Assembly: GCA_001599595.1 (NCBI GenBank)
Contig: BCHH01000013.1
Coordinates: 478,543-542,542, forward strand
Origin: Beverwykella pulmonaria
Taxonomy: Eukaryota > Ascomycota > Dothideomycetes > Pleosporales > Melanommataceae
Reading direction: 5' to 3'
Length of the DNA: 64,000 nucleotides
In this document: positions 34,912 to 44,068 of the stretch, piece by piece
Layout of the letters: each line of letters opens with the position of its first letter
Numbering within the stretch: the first letter of the stretch is position 1
Program-made: the position numbers and the translations under genes
The notes under the pieces: model-generated
Told to the model about the DNA's origin: nothing
The model's database searches: none
The model's input: only the letters and a program-made list of their open reading frames with translations

Positions 34912-37669
34912 ATGAACGGCGTCTCGCGATTCCTGAGCCGGCGTGACAAGCACCACGAGAAGCGCCTTTCTAAGCACGGTCGCAGTAAAGTACGGCTATC
35001 CTTCTTCCCCCAGCTTCTTCTCCGCAGCCCGTCGATAGTGCGGCATCTCAAGAGTCCATTGGCCGCCCGCGACGGCCAAACAGTTTTCAGTTCCTGTGTC
35101 ATAAGCTACCCTCCCTATCGCGGCCTCTAGCCAAGAAAGCTTTCTATTCTTACGAAATAAGCCTCCTTGCGTCCATCTTCCAACATTCTATGTTCATGTA
35201 TCAACTACCGAATCTTCTGACCATTTGACCCCGCAGTCACGGCAAGTCCCGACCGACCTGTACACGATATTCTCCAACGACGAGCTAAAGACTACGGAGA
35301 AAGAGGGCGAGCAAAAGGTGGGAACCGTCCTAGGGTGCCGGTACTACGCATAGCTTTGCTGAAGTGTGACAGGTCAAAACGCTCATTCAGCGTCTAAAGG
35401 CCGCCGGCATCACCAATCTCGGAGAGGCCCAGGCACAATATGCACTCTCATGGTACCCCGACGACCTGGACAACGCCTACGCCGTCCTCGTGCTCGCGAA
35501 CGATTCGTTCGAAGGGATACTCAAGGACTATGACACAAACGTGCCAATGCTCGGCGCTGTCAACAGGAATATGGTGACTTGCTATTTGGACGCACTGCTC
35601 TTTGCCATGTTTGCTCGATTGGACAGCTTTGAAGCCATGCTCTTCGACAACTTTAGCGACGAGCCTCGGAAGAAGCTCGCTGGCGTGTTACGACTGTGGG
35701 TGAACCTGCTGCGGACCGGCCAGCTCATCAGAGTGGACCTGGTGAGATCCCATTGTGGCCCTTACCTAGACGCCATCTAATCTTCCCCACAGACAAAGCA
35801 CCTTCAGGATTCCTTATCGAAATGCGGGTGGGAGGAGGCTGCCGAAATCCGCCAGCAAGACGCTTCAGAGGCTTTTGGCTTCATCACCGGCGCCCTCGAA
35901 CTGCCTCTACTCACTTTGAAGATGGACATATACCACACCGGCAGAGAAGACAAAGAAGACGACCATAAATTCATCAACGAGCGCTTGCTCGAAGTCGCTA
36001 TACCCGAGCAAGAGGGAGAGAAGGTGGTGACGTTAGAGGGCTGTCTAGAGACATACTTCAACAACCGAATCGAGGTCAAGCGCTACCTACAACGCCAACA
36101 TACGCTAAACTCCATCAAGCCGACGGAACACGACAAGGAAAAAGGTCAAAGCATACATATAGAGACACTCGAACTGTCGGGGCCGGACTCACCTATGGTC
36201 TCTACCCCGACGGCTCTATCCCCTATTTCGCCCATCCGACCGACACTGGAAGGACGTCGTCGTGCCGACAGTATCTTTACCGAACGATACACCGAGCAAG
36301 AGAATGTAGAGGAACGAAGGCATTTCGATGAGAAAAAGCTGCTAGATGAGATGTTGAGCAACAGTTCCACAGGTCGGCCACGCACATCATCGTTCCGTAA
36401 AGAGGTCATGATGCCGGCGTGGCAGTTCTTTAGCCTCATCCGTAAGTGCCCAGCCACCTGTCCTCCTCTCGTACTCACGTTTCTTTAGCATGGTACACCG
36501 ACAACGTGCCGAAGAGCGATGCTCAGGTAGCCGCCCATTTCTCTGCGAAGCGTCCTGTTCTTGGCATATGTCTCAAGCGCTACACCATGCTTGCCAATGG
36601 CACCCCGAAGCGTCTTGACACCTATATCGACATTCCTTTGGAGATTGGCCTGCCACACTTCATCTCGGACGACCGCATGCAGGAGGAAGGCCCTCTGTTT
36701 GGTAACTTCAAACTTGTTCTTCAGTCGGTGGTGTGCCATCGTGGGGTCTCGGTAGACTCTGGCCACTATATTTCCCTCGTTCGCGCCAACCTTGCATCCC
36801 CAAACAACCAGCCCAGCAGCCCCAATGCGCAAGACGGCGTCATTGAGGAACCGTGGCTGCGCTTTGACGACCTTGCAAACCCACGAGTCAGTGACGTTGA
36901 CATCCAACGAGCTCTGAGGGAAGAGTCCCCGTACCTATTGTTCTACCAAGTCCAGCCCATCAACGAGGAGCTAGCATCCAGGGGCGATCCTCCCAGTTAC
37001 GATGAGACAACATCCGGATTTCCTTCAGCAGATCCCTCACGGGAGACGCTCGCGTCGGAGACAGCCACAGAAGCAGAATCGGCACCCGACTGGGAGAAAG
37101 ACTCTGCGGCAGATTTGCTCCACTTGAACTCAGGATATTCTGACGAACCAGGTGGTCGCAGCAGTATGTCCAGCAATCGACAGAGTAGCAATGCGTTCGA
37201 AGATCTGGAAAGCAGTGTGCAAAGCCTACCGCAACCCCCAACACCTGATGATCAGAAACTTGGATTTCTCTCCACCTCGCGCCGCAACTCAAAGACCTGG
37301 ATGGGTTCGAGTAAGAGTCGTCCCACCAGCCAGAGTGGCGAGAACCGACTCAGTCTTACCATATCACGACTAGCAGGCAGGGGCAGCAAAGACAAGCTTC
37401 GAAGCACAGACACAGGAGCCCCTGACGACCCCGTCATCGTCATCAATGAGGTCCAGAGTGCGGAGAGTGGCAGCCAAGACCAAAATCCGTCAAAGGAGAA
37501 GCACAAGGATTCCAGCCTGGGGCGCAGCAAAAGCAGACGAGGCAAGGATAAGAAGGAAGACAAGAAGAGAATGCGGAGTAAGAGCCGGGATCCGGGAGAG
37601 CGTCTCGAAAAGGGGAAAGGCAAGGAGAAGGAGAAGAGTAGGCCGGATCGGGAGTGCGTGGTGATGTGA
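34912..37669 (+). CDS. USP-family ubiquitin hydrolase with C-terminal CaaX box
   Basis: Five exons (34912-34989, 35237-35317, 35373-35741, 35793-36441, 36489-37669) encode 785 aa. USP enzymes are cysteine proteases that remove ubiquitin. The Cys box reads NRNMVTCYLDALLFAMF with Cys near residue 123; it keeps TCYL but departs from the usual NLGNTCYMNS. The QQD-type box is IRQQDASEAFGFI and the His box is SVDSGHYISLV near residue 485, followed by WLRFDD. After residue 550 the protein is disordered and Ser-rich, then strongly Lys/Arg-rich (SRRGKDKKEDKKRMRSKS). It ends ECVVM, a classical farnesylation signal after a polybasic region. I therefore infer a membrane-attached enzyme. The first intron, 247 bp, is the longest in the window. 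Confidence 0.9.
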
Positions 37670-38792
37670 AGTCTGCAGAGTCGGGATTTTGTTTCGATAT
37701 TCGTTATTTATTCTTAGCATTGCGTGGTCGTTTGGGACACATACAGAGATGCCTTGGTTTCGGTTGGGTTTGCATTGGGGATGGCGTTCCTCTTACTCGC
37801 GTACAAACATATACACATTTGGTGGGGCTCTACTTCTACGCTCTCGCCTTGGACAAAGAGGGGCTATATAGCCAGGCTAGCATGGTCAGATAGAGGAGAT
37901 ACCCCGAGCCGATAGGAATGACGGATTGTATTGTTCATCTGGAAATATCTTTCTCCGGTCGAGATGCTGGTGAATAGTAACAGAGTAGTGGGGCAGTAAT
38001 GTAACAGCGCAGGATATCAGAACGATCGGATTCGGGTGCGAATCACTACCAAAGGCATATGGGAGTGCACGAGTGATAACGAATACCCAAGATGGAATTG
38101 ACACCTATAGGCCGACGAAAGGATATTCAAAAGCTACCTGATCTAACTAACAAAACAACTAGCTTATATACACAAAGAGAGATGGGAGATAACAAAGCCG
38201 AGGTACTACAGGTTTAGATAAGGACCTGTATCAGAGTTGCATCAGGAGCTGGCCAGGAGCTGAGGTAATACAGGTTCGGATATGGATAGAGCCTGTATCA
38301 GAGTTGAGTGGGGAGCAGGTCGGGAGCCGGAGTCCTACTGGTTCGGATAGGAATAGGACCTGTATTGGGGTCGGGTCAGGGAGCGGTTCAGTCACGTGAT
38401 GGAAAGATTGTTCGAATCGTTACAAGTAATGGACGTTGGGGTTTGGCCTTTCCTTTGGCTGTGGCCCAAGGCGGGCACAATGGGGCCATTTAATGTAGAC
38501 ATGGTGAGATAAGATGTCTTTCCCCAACTCATAGATACTCAGGGAGAAAGATCTTAATCATGTGTCGCAAGGACAACAAAGAGACGTATGTGAAGTTGCA
38601 AAGTCAGGACTTAGCAGAAGTGTGAGGCTCTTGTTTGCTTATTGCGGTGCTGTTTTACTAAGAATGCCACAAAGCTTCTTTCAGCTTGCAAGACTATTAA
38701 ATTAAGAGAGTATTTGAGCAGGGCATTTATTTTCCTTTCCAGGGAATAATATGAGCCCAAATATATTTTTGGCTGCGTTGGTCCTGTAACTT
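37670..38792. other. Convergent intergenic region with tandem repeat
   Basis: This lies between the 3' ends of the USP gene and the CAX-like gene. It contains a three-copy tandem repeat (38200-38386, listed separately). It otherwise appears AT-rich and non-coding. Confidence 0.45.
38200..38386. repeat. Three imperfect tandem copies of a ~62 bp unit
   Basis: Copies begin near 38200, 38263 and 38331. Each contains a tac(a/t)ggtt core, then gga..agg/agag followed by cctgtat, then a purine-rich segment ending in ggagc(t/c)gg or similar. The copies have diverged by substitutions and small indels, with later copies richer in G. I see no coding potential. Confidence 0.7.
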
Positions 38793-40653
38793 CTACTTTC
38801 TATAGAAAGCGGAGATAGAAATGATGATGTAGACCTTGATCAATAAGGCGCCAGTGAGCCTATCCACGTTAGTGTAGATACTTGATCAATCGACCTCCGC
38901 ACTTACCAATTTGATTTGCCCTCTTGCACTACATATGTGACGATAATAATAGACGCAAACAGCGCTGCTGTAGTGAAGGCATCAAACTCTAGAGTCATAT
39001 CGTCAATCTGCATACCCCATGCCACAAGAACAATACATGGGACGACCATGAGTGCTGTTTGCATGCATCTCTCTAGCGTGAGCGCGATGCTCATGTCCAT
39101 CTTATCAAGCATAGCGGCCTTGATTGACTGCGGGTCGTTACTGAGAATTGGGATGATGACTAGGCCCACGAAGGTCTGGGATAATCCTGTATGCTCAAGA
39201 AGGCCCTGTAAGTTGTCCATAGCAAATTGGGAATTGAAAGCTAATAGTACCACTGAGATGATTAGCAGGATTATGCTGACTAAGAGGCTGATTTGCGGTT
39301 CCTGAAAGTCAGCTCCCTCATCCTCTTCCTCTTTCATGGTCTTGACAAGCTGAGTAGAATGAATTTTTCCGCCGGCCGCAGCTGCAGTACCCGCGCCAAT
39401 TGCAGCCATGCCCATGAATAAAGCCCCGTCTTCAATTTCAGTCTTGGGTCTTGGCTTTGCTTTCCGTACTTTCGGTTGCCCTATCTCATATAAAGCTCTG
39501 TTTGTGACGTACTGGAAGAGAACGTATAGGCCGTACGATACAAGGATGACGACTGCAGTGCCTCGCGACTGCCCGAGTATTCCTTCCGGGGTCGTATCAG
39601 TCATCAAGTGGGCCGTTGTGGGGACAACCACACTCAATACTGCGAGTAAAAGTAGCATACCGATCGTCTGAGCGATTGCTGGATCAAAATATTGCTCCAG
39701 CCGGCCCAGCCCGCCGAGGAAGAAACCAAGACCTGTTAAACACAACAGGTTCGATAAGATGTAACCTAGCAGAGACATCTTCAGGACGAAGATCTGCCGC
39801 TTCTTGAGCAAAAGAACCGAGGTGATGAGTTGAACTGCATTGCTATCGTTCGCTCTTAGTTTTCACACTGGTCCGAGATTGTCCTGGCCTTCGTACCTGA
39901 ATGTCATGCTCAGCAATCCGCCGTAAATATCTCCAAGCCTAATTGCCAATTCTTCTGTAGCGAAGCCCATGAGAGATGCCATAGGAATGATAGCAACAAA
40001 ATTGATCGAGAACACAAAAGCAGGCGTAAGATGGGCGTAATTGACCGCAAATCCAGTCGGAACGAAGACTAGAAGTACGTTGAACCAAGAACCGACGATG
40101 ATGGCTCGAAGCTGGCGGCCTAAAGGCAGTTGTCTGGTAAGAGTCCACCATTGTTGGACATTCTTGATGTCTCTTCCTAAATACGTCCTGTCGCGGTGGC
40201 CATAAGCTTCAATTTCTTCAAGGTGGTCTCCAAGGTCAGATTCAGAATGCTTTCTAAATATGCCCTGGAATCTGGTCTGTTTCTTGGGGACTGCAGTTGT
40301 GTCTACTGCAGTTGTGTCTGAGACATCTTTTCTTGGATTGCTGATGAATTCTGGAGCCGCTGCTGGAGCAGTGTTTGTTCGATATGGGGCTTCGATAATC
40401 TCATGCTGTGTTGGACGTTCACTTGGAATCGTCGCAGCACGCTGCGGAGCGGTAAAGGAATATGCTGGTCCTGCTTGGACCGGGGAGCTCTCGGTCCCAC
40501 TGGTCTCAGTCTCCCCGCGACGGACATGCGCGAAAGGGTTCCAGATGGCGTTGCCAGAGTTGTCTTTCGATGCCAAGCGGCGAGCCCTATAACGAACGGC
40601 GTCTGGTACCCGTAAGCTAGATAATCGCGACCGACATGTATGCACTTACGCAT
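38793..40653 (-). CDS. CAX-type cation/proton exchanger homologue, altered active site
   Basis: Four coding exons on the minus strand (40653-40650, 40602-39897, 39842-38907, 38859-38793) encode 570 aa. The family exchanges Ca2+ for H+ across vacuolar or other membranes. A 190-residue hydrophilic N-terminus precedes about eleven membrane spans. The first alpha repeat reads GGLLSMTFSNAVQLITS, where family members usually have GNAVE. The second reads FVGLVIIPILSNDPQSIKAA, where they have GNAAEH. The key Glu is therefore Gln in both repeats, and transport may be lost or changed. An acidic loop (KEEEDEGADF) lies between the two halves. The only in-frame ATG for the N-terminus is in a 4 nt exon (ATG C) before a 47 bp intron. 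The last 67 bp exon restores SNWLTGALLIKVYIII after QEGK. Confidence 0.85.
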
Positions 40654-41863
40654 TTAGCTAGTCTAGTCTATTATTTCAAATCCCTTGCTACTATGACTTG
40701 CAGGTGCATCAGATATGAAGGCAGGCTCCGCGAAAGTCGATGAGAACCAGTTCTTTGCGCATAGAGAGCGGTGTGACAGCCTGATGGCGAGAGTGAGGCT
40801 AGTGCTAAGCATTGTCTCTGGGTTCGGACATCATCGGGCACATGACCTACGGTTTTAGACGTCCCATGCGCGGGTTCCGCGACTTGATATATCCATCGTA
40901 GACTAGGTACTGTTCTCCTTGGTCTTCGCACATTTCAAAACACAGTTCGATTCCAAATATGCCAAAGCACTGTCTTCGACAAAGATCTTGGACGAGCTTA
41001 CTCAGCTTCAGCTTGGGCTGATGATTGGACGTTAACGTGCCATGCTCTATAAACAGCACTCGTACGCTCACTCCGAGTTCCCGACGTCACAGCCACGTGA
41101 CAGCCTCCACACGCCACTCCGGCACTCCACCCGAAGATGCAACCGTCCGTTGCGAAGTGAGCCTCTCTGCAGCCCGCTTCTCAAGCGTGCCATGCTATCT
41201 TTTACCGGGCACAGCTTTCCTGGGAGCTCAGCGCCCCTAGATCGTGCTCTTAGGGCTGAAGGTCCTGCAGCTTGGGCCTATCAGCTTTACCTGTTCCAGC
41301 ACTTATCGGGAGAGTGCCATAGCGACGAACCCGCAGTAGCTTTCCAAGGCATGACAGCATGGTTTGCAACAATGCGTTGTTCCATAAGATTAGACCTACA
41401 GGTGGAAATTCTCGGGACGATCGTCAAACAGGTAAGCCCTCAAAACAGACTTGCTGAGCCCCGATCCATAGCTGTTAACAGGTAGTGAGAAGCAGGACTT
41501 GAAAACCCTCTAACATGTGGCGATCTATCACGATGATTGAATTACTTCATTGAATCTTACTCTTCTTCTCCCATTGCTTCTTTTCCATGAGCTTTGATTA
41601 TGCGTATTTCTTTTTACGGCGACATTGGATCCTCAATGCTGTTAAGAGAAGGCCTTGGACGCGTCTAGAAGAGTGAATGTCCCGATTGGGCTTAGCATAT
41701 GCGCCATCGGAAGTCGGAAGGTGGCCTTTTGCACAGCGCCAAGCCAATACCAAATGTCGCTCGCCTTCCCAAGTTGACGGCCATCCTTCACGACCGCCTC
41801 TACCTCTTGTCACCAACACTCATCCTCGTTCCTGCTCTCTCGCTACGCGCCCCACCACTTGCA
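40654..41863. other. Divergent intergenic region between CAX-like gene and PHO88
   Basis: This 1.2 kb contains both promoters and one doubtful plus-strand frame (41042-41499). A minus-strand frame at 40847-41071 has no ATG-supported family match. TCACGTGAC-like sites (ccacgtgaca) occur near 41093. Confidence 0.4.
41042..41499 (+). CDS. Doubtful hypothetical protein
   Basis: A 130-codon frame opens with MLYKQHSYAHSEF at an ATG. It runs into a good donor (gtaagc at 41431) after LGTIVKQ, and a matching acceptor (cag at 41481) leads to only six more codons. The middle part (AAWAYQLYLFQHLSGECH) looks somewhat protein-like, but I recognise no family. It may be a small gene, a 5' leader element of PHO88 or chance. 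Confidence 0.2.
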
Positions 41864-42635
41864 ATGGCTATCAATCCGCAGGTATATCGCCTCCATCCCA
41901 ATCCAACGCCAGAAAGCTAACGGCGTTGCTCCCAGATCACCAACCTCATCATCATCTTGTATGTCGTGCGCGCTGCCATGGACGACCCGACCGACGGCTA
42001 ATGCGTGTGTAGGGGGTTTATGCAAATCTCCAAGAAGGTGCCCTTTGATGACCCGAATGTGCTCAACGGCGTGCGTGCCCTTTACGTGCTGTCCAACATC
42101 GTCATCGCCGGTATCTACTTCTACGTGCAGGCGCAGATCAACAAGAAGAATGGTGCGTGGGCCTCCTCTCCACCCACACTATACTCCCTCCCCTCGCCAG
42201 ATCATACCCCAGATCACAGTTGCTGATGCTTTATAACCAGACATGACAGTCGTCAAGTACGTAGAGCCAGCGCCCATGGGTTCCGGCGACGAGGAGAAAT
42301 TCGTCGCGACCACCGTCAAAGCCTACGATCTCCAGCAACTCCGTGCCCTCTTCAAAGCACAGCTCATGGGCGTCGGCATGATGGCCGTCATGCACTTCTA
42401 CTTCAAATACACCAACCCGCTGCTCATCCAGTCCATCATCCCGCTCAAGGGCGCCTTCGAGGGCAACCTCGTCAAAATCCACTTGTTGGGCCAGCCGGCG
42501 ACGGGCGATCTTACGCGGCCGTGGAAGGCGGCAGCGGGTATCATGGGCGCGATGCAAGGAGGCGAGATCAAGACGGATAAGAAGAGCGTTGAGGCTGCGG
42601 AGCGGGCTGGCCGTGGTGGTGTCAAAGACGAGTAG
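41864..42635 (+). CDS. PHO88: Pho88/Snd3-like ER membrane protein
   Basis: Four exons (41864-41881, 41936-41958, 42013-42152, 42241-42635) encode 191 aa, essentially the length of yeast Pho88. The protein was named for a role in phosphate uptake and is now known as Snd3, part of the SRP-independent ER targeting pathway. The diagnostic stretch MQISKKVPFDDPNVLNGVRA is present, followed by a membrane span (YVLSNIVIAGIYFYVQAQI). The sequence AYDLQQLRALFKAQLMGVG and MAVMHFYFKYTNPLL follow. The first two exons (18 and 23 bp) are very short and carry MAINPQITNLIIIL, which matches the family N-terminus. Confidence 0.95.
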
Positions 42636-43195
42636 GGGATGGCTTGGTGATATTGGGCGGAAAAGGGGCCTTGGGGTTTGTTTACATGTTCGGAGGGTCG
42701 GCATAACGGCATTGGGGACCTTTCCCGCTGTCTTGGCATTAAAATGGGTTCGCGGTTGCGAACTGTATATTAGATAGAGTTAATTGCATTTGTCCCACAT
42801 TGTTCCGGAGTGCTGAACATCATAAAACATTTTTGAACGCCTTCGCACAGTGACCGGTCAACCAGCCATCGCCAAGGCCTGTCACACAGCCCTTCCGCCC
42901 TTTTATTCATCGCTCACCGGAAGTCTCCAAGTTTTCCTGCAGAAACGATGTGCAATTAAGCTAGTATATTGCAGAATATCCTAGGTTTGACTCAACAGTG
43001 TGCACTACGCCAATCGTGAGCATTTTGACCTAAGTATAATTCGTATTTTCAATATAAATAAGTCTGCCCTCAATGTAACCCCTGACTAACCACACAAGAT
43101 ACTCTACCTTCCTTTTCTTCTTTATAGAGACCTTGCACTATTTCCGTGTTCTCCTATTCCAGAGTCTTCGAATACTGCGCCATTTCAACTCAGCC
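42636..43195. other. Intergenic between PHO88 and SGNH hydrolase gene
   Basis: This 560 bp stretch holds the PHO88 3' flank and the promoter of the next gene. No other feature is seen. Confidence 0.5.
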
Positions 43196-44068
43196 ATGTC
43201 GAAGCAACCACTCCCCTCCCAAAATTCCTTCCTCCATCTCACCGATGCCCAGTTCCTCCGCCACCTTTCTCAGTACGCAGAATCCAAGCTCCGCTCTCAA
43301 GAAACGTGGAACCATGTACACATCCCTGAGCTCAATGTCCGTCTGGGCCTTGACCTACCCTCCTTGCCCTCTCCATCTAATAGCGATGACCCTTTTGCGC
43401 CCCACCCAGATTTAGAAAATAATAGAGAAATAGAGGTCATTTATCTTGGGAACTCGATGCTAGAGCGGCTGAAAAGTACAGGACAAGAAACGAGGGTGGG
43501 GATGTTGGGGAGATTGGGGAGCGCGTGGAATGCGGGGGTGGGTGGGGAAACGGGGTTCAATATTATAAGCAGATTGGAAGGGGGAATGTATGAGATTCTC
43601 AAAGAGAACCAGCAAAAGTACAACACCAACGATACGAGAATTGCGGATGCGAAGATGGATATCAAACTATGGATCCTAGTTTCGGGTACGAATGATCTGC
43701 ATAAGAAAAGAGGATTCAGACCGAGGAATGTCGAGGCTTATAGGGCGTTGCTGGAGGCTTGTTTGAAGATTGCGCCGCGGAGTAGGGTGCTCGCGTGTGA
43801 TGTGTTCTATCGTAAGGACATCCCAGATGAGCGTGTGGAGGAAGCAAATGATGTGCTAGAGAAAGTGGTGAGGGATGTGAATAGGGACTTGGGAGAGGAG
43901 AGGGTGGTATGGGTGGAGGCAAGGCAGTTGATTGGGAAAGAGACGCTGGTCGATGATGTGCATTTGGATGAGGAAGGCTATAAGACCTGGGATGCGGTGT
44001 TGTGGCCTCGGGTGGTTGAGGTTTTGGGTGAGGATCCCAGTGATAAGGAGACGATAAAAATGCAGTAA
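43196..44068 (+). CDS. SGNH/GDSL-type hydrolase
   Basis: A single-exon frame of 290 aa. The fold's conserved blocks can be read in order: block I as YLGNSMLERL with the nucleophile Ser, the glycine-containing turn in NAGVGGETGFNI (block II), SGTNDLHKKRG (block III, Asn) and DDVHLDEEGYKTW (block V, Asp and His). SGNH enzymes hydrolyse esters of lipids, sugars or platelet-activating-factor-like substrates. The sequence most resembles the cytosolic PAF-acetylhydrolase-like branch, and there is no signal peptide. I chose the ATG at 43196 because the longer frame upstream has no ATG. Confidence 0.85.
   Translation: MSKQPLPSQNSFLHLTDAQFLRHLSQYAESKLRSQETWNHVHIPELNVRLGLDLPSLPSPSNSDDPFAPHPDLENNREIEVIYLGNSMLERLKSTGQETRVGMLGRLGSAWNAGVGGETGFNIISRLEGGMYEILKENQQKYNTNDTRIADAKMDIKLWILVSGTNDLHKKRGFRPRNVEAYRALLEACLKIAPRSRVLACDVFYRKDIPDERVEEANDVLEKVVRDVNRDLGEERVVWVEARQLIGKETLVDDVHLDEEGYKTWDAVLWPRVVEVLGEDPSDKETIKMQ

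Noticed and set aside
40645..40653. GTG at 40645 as start of the CAX-like protein
   Set aside because: Nuclear fungal genes rarely start at GTG, and a consensus intron gives an ATG start in frame.
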